From an uncultured Lachnospiraceae bacterium (lineage in GTDB: Bacteria; Bacillota; Clostridia; Lachnospirales; Lachnospiraceae), in contig CAJUTQ010000074.1 in assembly GCA_910589265.1 (NCBI GenBank), positions 108,054 through 172,053 of the forward strand: 64,000 bases of DNA, read 5' to 3'. Below the pieces are notes generated by a model. The model did no database searches, had not been told where the DNA came from, and saw nothing but the letters and a program-made list of their open reading frames with translations. Made by a program: the position numbers and the translations under genes. Below, piece by piece: positions 18,617-26,768 of this stretch; the first letter of the stretch is position 1, and every line of letters begins with the position of its first letter.

Positions 18617-19561
18617 TTACTCCCTTTCCATCCCAAACAAATTATCTACTGCCTGTTCATAATCCTTTAACTTGGAAGCTTTTTTTATTTTCTTTAACAT
18701 TTTTTCCTCACCTGGAAAAGAATAGCCGCTATATGCCCAAAATTCCTTCATCTTAAAAAGTACGTTCCTATCTCCTGACATTACTTCTCTGTAAGCCCCA
18801 TATAATCGGTTATGGAAATTCCAAAGCCTTTTTTTGTCTGACTCACATATCTCTCCACTCTTTTTTAGAATTTCTGACAACATAGGATTTCTCAAAAGAC
18901 CTCTGCCCAGCATAATTCTTTCTATTCTTGGAAATTCTCTTTTTAAATGCTCATAGTCTCCTACTGTAAATATATCCCCGTTATAACATAATGGGAAAGG
19001 ACTCTCCTTTACAGCCCTTGCAAATTCCTTCCAGTTTGGTTTCCCCTTATAAAAATCTCTTTGCAATCGGGGATGAATTATCAATTCTTTCAAAGGATAT
19101 TTATTATAGATTTCCAATAAATAGGGAAATTCTTCTTGAGATTCCACTCCTATCCTTGTTTTTATGGAAATATTTATGTTTACTTTCTCAAATATCTTAT
19201 CCAAAAAGGCATCGAGTTCTTCTCTTTTTCCAAGAAACCCTGCTCCCTTCCCTTTTGCAGTTACTGTCCGTGAAGGGCAGCCTAAATTTAAGTTCACCTC
19301 TTTATATCCATAAATTTCTTCTAACTCTTTTGCTGCCCTAATAAATAACTCACTGTTGTTTGTTAATATTTGGGGAACTACATCCATCCCTTTATTGTGT
19401 TCTGGCTGTATATCCCTTTTTTCTTTTGGATTAATAACCCTATTTTGATTAGGGGATAAAAAGGGAGTAAAGTATTTATCCACTCCAGAATACAGACTGT
19501 GGAAAGCATTCCTGTATACATATCCTGTAATCCCTTCCATTGGAGCAAAATATATTTCCAT
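18617..19561 (-). CDS. tRNA-dihydrouridine synthase
   Basis: A flavin-dependent TIM-barrel enzyme that reduces uridine in the tRNA D-loop. The start reads IYFAPMEGITGYVYRN; NLGCPSRTVTAKGKGAGFLG carries the catalytic cysteine; later come IIHPRLQRDFYKG, LCYNGDIF and MLGRGLLRNP, all typical of Dus proteins. Length (about 314 residues) is normal. The ORF is open back to 19630, but that would run into the flippase gene; the ATG at 19561, directly before the barrel, is preferred. It is a housekeeping gene carried between the flippase and the DUF4317 gene, probably by chance of operon structure. Confidence 0.9.
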   Translation of the reverse strand: MEIYFAPMEGITGYVYRNAFHSLYSGVDKYFTPFLSPNQNRVINPKEKRDIQPEHNKGMDVVPQILTNNSELFIRAAKELEEIYGYKEVNLNLGCPSRTVTAKGKGAGFLGKREELDAFLDKIFEKVNINISIKTRIGVESQEEFPYLLEIYNKYPLKELIIHPRLQRDFYKGKPNWKEFARAVKESPFPLCYNGDIFTVGDYEHLKREFPRIERIMLGRGLLRNPMLSEILKKSGEICESDKKRLWNFHNRLYGAYREVMSGDRNVLFKMKEFWAYSGYSFPGEEKMLKKIKKASKLKDYEQAVDNLFGMERE

Positions 19562-19596
19562 TTTTATATCCAAGCCTTTCTTACTTCGTTTAAGCC

Positions 19597-21060
19597 TTAC
19601 TCTTTTCGTATGCCCTTTGCCACTTTCCATACAAAATCCCCTATTTCCTTTACGTTCTTTCTCTCCATGACTGTTATAACAGCCATTCCCCCTATTCCAA
19701 AAAGAACACCTATAACATCATTATCAAAAAAAGATGCATACAATCCGTAGACAACCAGTAAAGCTACATAAAACATTGTTTTTTTGTATTCATAGGCAAC
19801 AGGATAACATTTTTTAGAAAAATAACTGCCCATGGCAAAATAAAGAATATAAGTTATTCCTGTTGCCATGGCAGCCCCAAGAGCCCCAAACTTTGGCACA
19901 AGTATGGCGTTTCCCCCTAAATTGCACACAATGGCAGCTGCAGAAGCATAGTTATAATATCGTATTTTTTTCTTAAATTTTATTCCCTGACTTGTTATTT
20001 CATAGAGAATGCTTAAAATAGGCATGAAAACGAGAAAGGGGATAATGTATCCTGCATCTCTGTACTTCTCTCCTAATAAAAGTACAACCACATCTTTAAA
20101 CAAAATGAGAGAAAAAGCTGCCAGGAGAGAGAGAAACTGCACTTTAGAGAATACCTCTTGAAAAAAAGAAGAACAGTCCTCCTTTGTTTTTTGCTCATAT
20201 TTTTCCATAGCAATAGGAGCCCAAAAGGCTACAAAAGTTGCCTTAAACGTTAGAAGGATAACCATAATCTGCATAGCAGAGGCATAAATGCCTACCTGGG
20301 ACATTGTACTAAATATGCGCAAAGAATATTTATCACAGGAAGATAGAAGCCATTCCATGAGGGCTGTCATGACAAAGGGCATTCCATACTTCATAAGCTC
20401 CTTTTTTGGCACATAAAATTGCCTTTCCTTTTTCTCTACTCTTTTCTCCTTGTAAAAATACCGAATAATGATCATGCCTGTAGTACATCCTAAGGATAAG
20501 GTCATGGCATACAGGACAACGGTAAACTCATTTCCAAGAATGGTGAAAGCTCCCCATAAAAATACAATGTAAAGAATTTTAGATAATATGTTCATATTGG
20601 AATATAGCTTTCCGTTCTGTTCCATACGAATATGAAGAAAAAAGAAGCGCTCCAGCACAGATAAAAAGGTATAAACTATTACAAGAAGGCTAATATCAAA
20701 CCCTGTCTTCTCAAACAAAAATAAGTTCACATGTTTTGCCAAAACACAATATAACAGAGAGAGAAAAAAGACAATGAATAAAGCTGGCGTTATACATTTT
20801 TTTAACAGACTTCTCCTGTCTATGTTCTCCTTATAAAAGTATCGAATGTATGCCTGATCCATACCTAAAATGGCAAAAATATAAATCACTGTCACGACCG
20901 ACTGAAACATTGATGTCCTTCCATACTCATCTGTATCTAGCATCCTTGTAATCAACGGGAGGGAAAGGAATCCAAGTAAAAGCACAACAAAATTTCCATA
21001 AAAATACTGGATAAAACTATGTATTAAGTTTGGTTTTTTTCTTTCTTCCATAGGCGTCAA
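19597..21060 (-). CDS. Wzx-type polysaccharide flippase (MOP superfamily)
   Basis: 487 residues with 12-14 helices. The start is typical for lipid-linked oligosaccharide flippases: an N-terminal amphipathic stretch, then YGNFVVLLLGFLSLPLITR and LDTDEYGRTSMFQSVVTV. These proteins move undecaprenyl-diphosphate repeat units across the membrane. It is the first gene of its unit, with a promoter at 21154-21182. The start is TTG at 21060 with GGAG upstream; the ATG at 21051 is equally possible. A second flippase in the window (40940) belongs to the right block, so each block has its own. Confidence 0.87.
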   Translation of the reverse strand: MTPMEERKKPNLIHSFIQYFYGNFVVLLLGFLSLPLITRMLDTDEYGRTSMFQSVVTVIYIFAILGMDQAYIRYFYKENIDRRSLLKKCITPALFIVFFLSLLYCVLAKHVNLFLFEKTGFDISLLVIVYTFLSVLERFFFLHIRMEQNGKLYSNMNILSKILYIVFLWGAFTILGNEFTVVLYAMTLSLGCTTGMIIIRYFYKEKRVEKKERQFYVPKKELMKYGMPFVMTALMEWLLSSCDKYSLRIFSTMSQVGIYASAMQIMVILLTFKATFVAFWAPIAMEKYEQKTKEDCSSFFQEVFSKVQFLSLLAAFSLILFKDVVVLLLGEKYRDAGYIIPFLVFMPILSILYEITSQGIKFKKKIRYYNYASAAAIVCNLGGNAILVPKFGALGAAMATGITYILYFAMGSYFSKKCYPVAYEYKKTMFYVALLVVYGLYASFFDNDVIGVLFGIGGMAVITVMERKNVKEIGDFVWKVAKGIRKE

Positions 21061-21153
21061 TTTATTTTATCACTCCGACTAACATATCTGCTCCAATCCT
21101 CTGCTTTTTTCATTTTCTGCAAGGATTATTCTCGTCATTTCTATTGATTTTAA

Positions 21154-21182
21154 ATTATAACCTTCTTCCTTTCTATTGTAAA
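21154..21182 (-). promoter_or_regulatory. Promoter for the flippase unit
   Basis: TTTACA (21177-21182) and TATAAT (21154-21159) on the minus strand with a 17-base spacer. It leaves a leader of about 85 bases before the flippase start. No terminator-like hairpin was seen in the leader. Confidence 0.6.
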
Positions 21183-21224
21183 GGACTATAAATTTTAGGC
21201 TATTTCCTTCTTCCATACCACCTT

Positions 21225-21470
21225 TCACCCTTCTTCCTCAGATGTATTAGAAAAGCCAAACAATACTTGTAGAAAATCTTGTTTTTTATTTAAAATACAG
21301 ATAATCCTTACTATATCATCTTCTAAACGATAAAAAATAGAATGTGGCTTTACAATAAGATAATAGTAATCTGTCGGATAGCCATCACCTCTTCTAAACA
21401 AGGGCCTTTTTTAGGCAACAGCGTAAGCTGCCTGGCAGTAAAATCTTTTATTCCCCAATACAGCCTCTGC
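21225..21470 (-). pseudogene. RelE/ParE-like toxin remnant
   Basis: Minus-strand translation from about 21405 to the TGA at 21225 gives GDGYPTDYYYLIVKPHSIFY and then RLEDDIVRIICILNKKQDFL, followed by QVLFGFSN. A Y-L-I-V-K, then Y-R, then I-R/C-I-L-N-x-R/K-x-D/N-F-L pattern closes RelE/ParE-type toxins. The upstream part, in another frame, reads LTLLPKKGPCLEEV. There is no intact start, so the toxin gene has lost its front and contains a frameshift. It follows the antitoxin remnant, as in type II modules. No active toxin can be made from it. Confidence 0.6.
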
Positions 21471-21687
21471 CCCATCTGCTGTCAGCCAATCCTTTTCCCT
21501 TGCAGACTGCTCTCCTTCCTCTTATCATAAGCTTTATAGCCGCCTTCAAGCGCTCCAATTCATCCACTTCAACGATAGCATAAGCCCCTCTCCCATTCCT
21601 TATAAGATATACTGGCTGATTTGTACTTACTTCTTTTCGAACTTCTATATAATATCTTAAATCCAATATTAGTTTTATATTTGGCAT
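21448..21687 (-). pseudogene. Phd/YefM-like antitoxin with frameshifted C-terminus
   Basis: From the ATG at 21687 (AAAGGA ahead) the protein reads MPNIKLILDLRYYIEVRKEV, then YLIRNGRGAYAIVEVDELER: the DNA-binding and fold core of Phd/YefM antitoxins. After AAIKLM the frame goes wrong, giving RGRRAVCKGKG. The expected toxin-binding tail (EKDWLTADGAEAVLGN) is present in another frame at about 21445-21495. The DNA-binding half could still be made, but it could not neutralise a toxin; the partner toxin is broken as well. This is an inactive module. Confidence 0.65.
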
Positions 21688-21780
21688 TTTATCCATTCCT
21701 TTTATCTTTATATTATATACACCATTCCCCAAAACAGCAATGTAAATATACATGTTTCTTTACAGCATAGAATAAGAATG

Positions 21781-21915
21781 TTACTGTTCACATCATGGCC
21801 AATCACTCCCCTAATTAGTCATGGGCCAGTACCATTATGGGGCCAAAGCGCCCCATAACCCCAGACGATTTGAAATGGGCATGTGCGGCGTTCACAAGAC
21901 ACCTGTGAACAGTAA
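21781..21915. repeat. 135-bp inverted-repeat element with inner hairpin
   Basis: Perfect 12-base terminal inverted repeats (TTACTGTTCACA at 21781-21792 and its complement at 21904-21915) enclose GC-richer DNA than the flanks. Inside, TTATGGGGC (21835-21843) pairs with GCCCCATAA (21850-21858) around a six-base loop. No ORF is inside. It could be a MITE-like non-autonomous element, an intergenic repeat or a structured RNA. It fills the gap between the toxin-antitoxin remnant and the HD-domain gene; the rest of that gap (21916-22005) shows nothing more. Confidence 0.6.
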
Positions 21916-22005
21916 TATAAAAATCACTCTTTATTATAAATCTTTATATACATTTATCAGTCTAAAAAGCTGATTTTTTCCTTTCAATGCTGAGCTTCTG
22001 CTATA

Positions 22006-22034
22006 TTGTGCTCAGTGCCCTTTTATGTTATACT
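22006..22034 (+). promoter_or_regulatory. Promoter for the HD-domain gene
   Basis: TTGTGC at 22006-22011 and TATACT at 22029-22034, 17 bases apart, give a leader of about 40 bases before the start at 22084. AAGCAGGTG is the ribosome site. Confidence 0.5.
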
Positions 22035-22083
22035 ACAAATATGTCCATTCTTTATTTATACTTTTTAGAAAGCAGGTGTTAAA

Positions 22084-23514
22084 ATGAGAATTCCTTCTCA
22101 TGAAGATACAGATGTTTTTCGAGATCCTATCCATGGACTTATTAACGTATATATTTGGGAAAAAATGTTAATTGAGGCCCCAGAATTTCAACGCCTGCGC
22201 AGAATACATCAGCTAAGCTTGACAAATTTTATTTATCACGGAGCAGAACATACCCGTTTTGGCCACAGCATTGGCGTCATGCATATTGCAGGGAGAATCA
22301 TGGATCACCTTCGCAATTTTGCCCCTTTGTGCAGCTTGTCCCACGAAGAGTTTTTACAAAAAAGAGCGCTTGTTCGTATGGCTGGGCTTCTCCATGATAT
22401 AGGCCATGGATGCTATTCCCATATTGGCGAGGAAAATAATATGTATCCTGATTTAAAAGATCCCCTCAATGGACAGCCTGCCAGAGGCCATGAGGCATAC
22501 ACCCGATGTATTATTAAAGAACGCCTGGCTTATACTATAGAACGTTTTTGGCCTGATAAAGAACATCACCTGGTTCCCCATATTTTAATGATACTCAATC
22601 AAAGTTCCGATGATCCTTTATACCGATTTTTTGATGATATTATAAGTGGCCAGTTGGACTGTGATAAAATGGATTATCTTCTTCGGGATAGTCATTACTG
22701 TGGAGTAGAATATGGGATTTATGATCTTGATAAGCTCATAGATTCTCTTCGAGTCGTTTTAATTAACAACAATCATGTTCTAGCCATTAGTCAAAATGGC
22801 ATTCAAGCAGTGGAATCCTTTGTGTTAGCCCGCTATTGGATGTTTATTCAAGTCTATTTTCACAAGTACCGCCGTCTTTTTGACTATTACCTCAGCTCCT
22901 TTACAAAGGAATTCCTTTCCATAGAGTGGGAAAAAAGCGGACAATATCCAAAAAAATTAGATCACTATTTAGCAATGGATGATTTTTATCTTTTTGAGAA
23001 AATAAAATTTTATGCCAATAAAAAAAAGCCTGAAGCAAAAGAAAAAACAATCTGCCATTTTGCCAAACGTTTATATACCCGTTCCCATCATAAGGTAGTC
23101 TTTGATCCCCCCTATGCCCACTATGACAGCCGAAGCAAAGATGGAAATGAAGACTATAAACGGCTCACCCATGTAAAAAAGGAACTGGAAAATTATTTGG
23201 TAACAATAGAAAACTCAGAAAGCGAGAAAATATATATTGATTTAGCCACTTGCTCTTCCACAAAACATTTTTTTGACATAAAAGTATACAATGAGGAGCA
23301 AGATCCCCATTTTTCCTCTTCTTTAAAAGAAATGGAGATTCCTGCTATTCCCGTTCTTTCTAAACATGATGGAAAGGTGGAGGCAATACAAAAATATTCC
23401 TTTACATTGAAAAGTATTTCTGATAAAAAGATCAGCATTTTAAGAATCTATGCTGAAAAAGATATGATCCGCACAATACAGGATAAATGTGCCCATTGGT
23501 TCTCACGAGAATAG
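22084..23514 (+). CDS. HD-domain phosphohydrolase (SAMHD1/dGTPase-like)
   Basis: 476 residues. The start FRDPIHGLINVYIWEKMLI, then EFQRLRRIHQLSLTNFIYHGA and HTRFGHSIGVMH, then AGLLHDIGHGCYSH, form the metal-binding H...HD core; the closing Asp is probably in the SGQLDCDKMDYLLRDSHYCG segment. These features match cytoplasmic HD proteins related to SAMHD1 and YwfO. Known relatives hydrolyse dNTPs or similar nucleotides; the substrate here is not shown. It has its own promoter and a bidirectional terminator (23537-23570), so it is a single-gene unit. It is one of the few intact genes in the decayed middle zone. Confidence 0.85.
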   Translation: MRIPSHEDTDVFRDPIHGLINVYIWEKMLIEAPEFQRLRRIHQLSLTNFIYHGAEHTRFGHSIGVMHIAGRIMDHLRNFAPLCSLSHEEFLQKRALVRMAGLLHDIGHGCYSHIGEENNMYPDLKDPLNGQPARGHEAYTRCIIKERLAYTIERFWPDKEHHLVPHILMILNQSSDDPLYRFFDDIISGQLDCDKMDYLLRDSHYCGVEYGIYDLDKLIDSLRVVLINNNHVLAISQNGIQAVESFVLARYWMFIQVYFHKYRRLFDYYLSSFTKEFLSIEWEKSGQYPKKLDHYLAMDDFYLFEKIKFYANKKKPEAKEKTICHFAKRLYTRSHHKVVFDPPYAHYDSRSKDGNEDYKRLTHVKKELENYLVTIENSESEKIYIDLATCSSTKHFFDIKVYNEEQDPHFSSSLKEMEIPAIPVLSKHDGKVEAIQKYSFTLKSISDKKISILRIYAEKDMIRTIQDKCAHWFSRE

Positions 23515-23536
23515 GAAGATGTCATGATAAAAACAA

Positions 23537-23570
23537 GACCAGAAGTTTTTATAACTTTTGGTCTATTTTT
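23537..23570. terminator. Bidirectional terminator
   Basis: GACCAGAAG (23537-23545) pairs with CTTTTGGTC (23555-23563) with one G-T pair. On the plus strand it is followed by TATTTTT, and on the minus strand by TTGTTTTTAT, so it can end the HD-domain gene and the converging ABC permease gene. Confidence 0.7.
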
Positions 23571-23596
23571 CAAATATGGGATCTCCTTCTATGTCT

Positions 23597-24337
23597 TTAT
23601 AGCTCCGCCTTATTTATACAAGCTTTCATTACTAGCAATAAGAACATAGTATAAATAAAATACTTCAAAACAAAAAATAGAACATTTATTTTGTCTCCGT
23701 TCCAATAAGAAGTATAGTATTGTATTATATCATTAGTTGGTATAATGAATTTTAACTTTTCAATCCAGGAGGGCAAGTTTCCAACTGGCATCATGGCATT
23801 TGATAAAATAAGAAAAAGAAACATAATAGTAAGGCCAATAGATTGAACCATTACATTATTTTTTGTTATTATAGTAATAATGCTCCCTATTAGAAACATG
23901 GGAAATGAAGAAATTATGTACAAAAGAAAAAACATACTGCTAATAGCAAAGCTTGGAAAAGTTAAATGAAATACAAATATTGCAAACATTGAAATAAGTA
24001 TTATCTGAATAATCATTAAAAAGAAATAGAGGGTAACCTTTGATGCAATAACCATTACAAGAGAAATATCAAATAATTTATATCGCAAAAATACACCTGC
24101 CTCATACTCCTTTGAGATACTGGCGGGAAAGGTCAACAGCGCCAATGGAGCAATTCCCAATGCTAACGATATGGGAAAATATATTTGAATAGCTTCCATT
24201 CGCTGCTCTATTGGCACAGCATTCATAGTGAAATACATTGCCAAGAGAGGAAAAACAAAAGAGAAAAAAAGACCCAAAATTGTTTTTTGAAGATTTCGTA
24301 ATTCGATTATTATTATTTGAAAAGGTCTGTTAAACAT
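23597..24337 (-). CDS. ABC-2 type exporter permease
   Basis: About 246 residues, six hydrophobic spans in the ABC-2 layout. The last third carries MMPVGNLPSWIEKLKFIIPT and NDIIQYY, a region that is usual in ABC-2 permeases just before the last helix. It overlaps the ATPase gene by 8 bases from the ATG at 24337, or 20 bases from an earlier ATG at 24349. With the ATPase it would form a small exporter; the substrate is unknown. No accessory peptide or immunity gene is adjacent. Confidence 0.8.
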   Translation of the reverse strand: MFNRPFQIIIIELRNLQKTILGLFFSFVFPLLAMYFTMNAVPIEQRMEAIQIYFPISLALGIAPLALLTFPASISKEYEAGVFLRYKLFDISLVMVIASKVTLYFFLMIIQIILISMFAIFVFHLTFPSFAISSMFFLLYIISSFPMFLIGSIITIITKNNVMVQSIGLTIMFLFLILSNAMMPVGNLPSWIEKLKFIIPTNDIIQYYTSYWNGDKINVLFFVLKYFIYTMFLLLVMKACINKAEL

Positions 24338-24980
24338 ACATTTCACCATCCTCTTTTAAATTTTTAAAAAATGTGTCTACTTGGCAATGACTCACTAGGT
24401 TTCCATTTTTCAGGCAGATGACATTATCACATAAGGCTTTTATTTCCTCAGGGTAATGGGAAACAATAATGAAACCAATATTATTATTTTTTCTATAGTC
24501 CCTGATATAGTTTAAAAGTTTCCATCGGGTCGTATAATCTAATTCTGTGGTGACTTCATCTACGATTAATATTTGATGAGATTTTGAAAATGCTAAAATA
24601 AGATTCAATTTTTGTAATTCTCCTCCGCTTAATACTGCAATTTTTTTATTAAGATTTTTTTCAAAATCAAACATATGAAGTAAGGTTGACAAAGAAGAAA
24701 GATCCCTTTTATCTAAAATTAGCTTAAGAATATCTTTCGTTTTGGCATAAGGTGGATAACTGTTCTTTTGCATCAATACTTGTATTTTATTTTTACATAT
24801 GGAGCTTTCAATAGTCCCTTTATATCTTTCAATTCCTAAAATACATTTCACAAAGGTTGTTTTTCCTGCTCCATTCTCCCCAAAAATTGCTGTTCCCTTT
24901 GAAACATCAATGGATGCATTTGGAATTTTCAAAATAACTGACTCACCTTTTTCCACAATCAAATTACGAATTTCTATCAT
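24330..24980 (-). CDS. ABC transporter ATP-binding protein
   Basis: 216 residues with the full ATPase set: Walker A GENGAGKT near residue 34, a Q-loop at VLMQKNSYPP, the signature LSGGELQKLNLILAFS near residue 117, Walker B ILIVDEVT near residue 137, and the switch His in FIIVSHYPEE. It powers the permease encoded right after it. The start has GGAGGAG upstream. This is a complete pair, unlike the broken ABC cassette at 26564-28131. Confidence 0.88.
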   Translation of the reverse strand: MIEIRNLIVEKGESVILKIPNASIDVSKGTAIFGENGAGKTTFVKCILGIERYKGTIESSICKNKIQVLMQKNSYPPYAKTKDILKLILDKRDLSSLSTLLHMFDFEKNLNKKIAVLSGGELQKLNLILAFSKSHQILIVDEVTTELDYTTRWKLLNYIRDYRKNNNIGFIIVSHYPEEIKALCDNVICLKNGNLVSHCQVDTFFKNLKEDGEMYV

Positions 24981-25179
24981 AATCTCCTCCTACCTATGTT
25001 ATAGGCTCAAAGCAATGTCTCCATGATATAACTAATCTTTTTAATATTTTCTCATTCAGTATCTTTTCGCCTTTAAATAATCTAGAAATAAGAAATCTTT
25101 TTTTATTATACTATAAAAATTTCTTTTTATCTTTATTATGTCAAAAATCTGAGCCTTTTTGTCATATTTTATACATAAA

Positions 25180-25212
25180 AGGGGCTTTCGGTTAATACCG
25201 ATTTTTGCCCCT
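25180..25212. terminator. Hairpin near the end of the IS remnant
   Basis: AGGGGC at 25180-25185 pairs with GCCCCT at 25207-25212, with a second small stem CGGT/ACCG inside. It lies about 30 bases past the stop of the transposase remnant at 25244. It may be a terminator or the outer end of the lost insertion sequence. The stretch between 24981 and 25180 is AT-rich and holds nothing else I can name except a TATAAT near 25105. Confidence 0.4.
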
Positions 25213-25243
25213 GATATCTAACAAAAGAAAGTTCTATGGAAAT

Positions 25244-25480
25244 TCAGGCTTTTGTAAGCTCCTGAATCTCCATAAGATTATTTCCTTCTGTCTGGCTCTG
25301 TCGTTTCAGGATACCTTTTTCACTCTGAATATTCTCCGTTTTCTCTTGTTTCCGTTCTTCCCACCATTCATTGCCTTTCATAACTTTGTTCTGGTCTGCA
25401 TTCTTCTCCTCATCATATTTATATAGGCATTTTGTTTTATGCTCACAGCTACCACAATCCGTACATCCTGAAGCTGCGCT
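25244..25480 (-). pseudogene. IS1182-type transposase, C-terminal remnant
   Basis: Reading the minus strand from about 25480 to the TGA at 25244 gives GCTDCGSCEHKTKCLYKYD, then MKGNEWWEERKQEKTENIQS, then EKGILKRQSQTEG. The paired CxxC metal-binding motif, followed by N-I-Q-S-E-x-G-x-x-x-R-x-x-x-x-E-G, is the zinc-ribbon and last catalytic part of DDE transposases of the IS1182 group. About 80 residues remain out of more than 400, and the end after EG differs from the usual FGxIK. It is inactive. Confidence 0.6.
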
Positions 25481-25655
25481 GTATGCCCTTTGACTTCCTG
25501 TAAATCAAGCAGGAGTATGTTCCCGTCGATGAGCATTTACGGGCATAAGCGGAGAGATTGAGCATCAGTATATGCTTCATCTTTTCTTTCATCAATGCCC
25601 TTTCTTCCTCTGTTACCTGCACAATCATTTACACGTTTTGTTTCCTATTTTCCAT
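25481..25655 (-). pseudogene. MobC-like mobilisation protein remnant
   Basis: From an ATG at 25655 the reading is MENRKQNV, a TAA stop, then in the same frame VTEEERALMKEKMKH and LNLSAYARK; one base later another frame gives MLIDGNILLLDLQEVKG. Together these match the start of small MobC/relaxosome accessory proteins of clostridial mobile elements (VTEEER, NxxAYxRKMxIDGxxxxLDL). Both an early stop and a frameshift have broken it, and the tail is replaced by transposase DNA. It marks an old conjugative or mobilisable element. Confidence 0.6.
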
Positions 25656-25870
25656 GAGTAACCCCCTTCCTCTAATAAGACATTTGCAAGCAGGTTTTCT
25701 ACCCGATTTTTGATAATTTTTCTTAAATTTCTGACAATACCGCAAACAGCAATTTTGCCAAAAATTTAAGAAAAAAATTTTACATTATTACCAACTATGA
25801 AAACAAGACAGAAATGCCAAACATGTAAAAAAACCACAATTTTTTAATCCCAGTACATTTAAAGTGTCCA

Positions 25871-25899
25871 TTGACTTTTTAGTATCAAAATGATAATGT
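25871..25899 (+). promoter_or_regulatory. Promoter for the HTH regulator
   Basis: TTGACT (25871-25876) and TAATGT (25894-25899) with a 17-base spacer, 30 bases before the start at 25929. The DNA between 25656 and 25870 is AT-rich and holds nothing I recognise. Confidence 0.45.
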
Positions 25900-25928
25900 T
25901 TTCATATATCACGACAGGAGGGCGAAAA

Positions 25929-26471
25929 ATGATAGATAAACTTATGGATTGCATTACAAATCCAGTGAAATGTAAATTGCTGCTTGAAATACATTCACAG
26001 GGGAAAGCAACTGCGAAGCATTTAGCCAATACTTATCATGATATTCCTCAAGCTAGCCTATACCGACACCTCAAAAAAATGTTGAGGGACGGCATTTTAC
26101 AGGTGGTGGATGAAACACAGGTACGGGGTACAGTAGAAAAAACCTATGCACTCGCATACGACATCAACAGCAATATGGAAACTATGGTTGAGAAAAACTC
26201 CGGCGAACTTTATATGCAGTATTTCATGCAATATATCTTTGGATTTGTAAAGCAGTTTCAAGATTATTGCCAATCTCCGAATATCAATATAAAAAAAGAT
26301 ATGACGGGATTTTCTCTTTCTCCCCTTTATCTTTCTGATGGTGAATTGACTTCCCTTGTAACAAGCATTTCCCAGATAATCAACGCAGTAAAAAACAATG
26401 GGCCTAACCCAGAACGTAAGTTACGGACGATAGGTGTAATCGTATCTCCGGCAGAAAATACAGACAAATAG
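25929..26471 (+). CDS. Winged-helix transcriptional regulator (ArsR-like)
   Basis: 180 residues from the ATG at 25929, which follows an ideal AGGAGGG. Residues 1-75 form a winged helix: ITNPVKCKLLLEIHSQGKAT, then a recognition helix near IPQASLYRHLKKMLRDGILQ, then a wing at VRGTVEKTYAL. The rest is helical, perhaps for dimer formation or ligand binding. Similar regulators precede ABC-2 exporter genes in clostridia and repress them. Here a terminator separates it from the broken exporter genes at 26564-28131, so the regulator has outlived its probable target. Confidence 0.8.
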   Translation: MIDKLMDCITNPVKCKLLLEIHSQGKATAKHLANTYHDIPQASLYRHLKKMLRDGILQVVDETQVRGTVEKTYALAYDINSNMETMVEKNSGELYMQYFMQYIFGFVKQFQDYCQSPNINIKKDMTGFSLSPLYLSDGELTSLVTSISQIINAVKNNGPNPERKLRTIGVIVSPAENTDK

Positions 26472-26476
26472 AATGC

Positions 26477-26503
26477 CCGTCCCAAATCTAGGGGACGGTT
26501 TCT
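26477..26503 (+). terminator. Terminator after the HTH regulator
   Basis: CCGTCCC (26477-26483) pairs with GGGACGG (26492-26498), followed by TTTCT. It closes the regulator transcript. Confidence 0.65.
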
Positions 26504-26504
26504 A

Positions 26505-26533
26505 TTGACTTTATATTATTATTATAATAATAT
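26505..26533 (+). promoter_or_regulatory. Promoter for the PLDc_N-ABC cassette
   Basis: TTGACT (26505-26510) and TAATAT (26528-26533), 17 bases apart, start immediately after the terminator. The spacer is almost all A and T. The regulator encoded upstream may act here; no clear palindrome supports a binding site. Confidence 0.4.
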
Positions 26534-26563
26534 TATTAAAATGATACTAATAGAGGGTAAAAT

Positions 26564-26768
26564 ATGGAACACTTTATTTGAAATTCTACCTTTACTGATT
26601 CCTATCCTGTTGGTAGACATTGCTCTTGCAACGGCAGGGGTAAGACATATTCTGCAACATCCTCGCTATCGCTTTGGAAACAGAGCTATGTGGCTTGTGA
26701 TTGTTGTAATTTTCTTGCTCTTTGGGCCAATTATTTATTTTGTCTTTGGAAAGGGGGAACACGAATGA
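26564..26768 (+). pseudogene. PLDc_N small membrane protein, frameshifted near its start
   Basis: ATG at 26564 with AGAGGG upstream gives MEHFI and then a stop; one base later the other frame continues EILPLLIPILLVDIALATAG, ending IIYFVFGKGEHE. Joined, MEHFI-EILPLLIPI is just what PLDc_N proteins (two helices, about 65 residues) look like, so one extra T in the CTTTATTTGAA stretch is the likely lesion. An in-frame ATG at 26541 exists but has no ribosome site. Such proteins often sit before ABC exporter genes. Its stop overlaps the ATPase start (ATGA). Confidence 0.65.

Noticed and set aside
19562..19630. A longer N-terminus for the dihydrouridine synthase
   Set aside because: It would overlap the flippase coding end and adds a lysine/arginine-rich stretch not found in Dus proteins; the barrel starts at the ATG at 19561.
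26505..26768. An 87-residue ORF starting in the AT-rich promoter stretch
   Set aside because: Its first codons are promoter DNA without a ribosome site; the real start is the ATG at 26564 in another frame, so the gene is frameshifted rather than longer.
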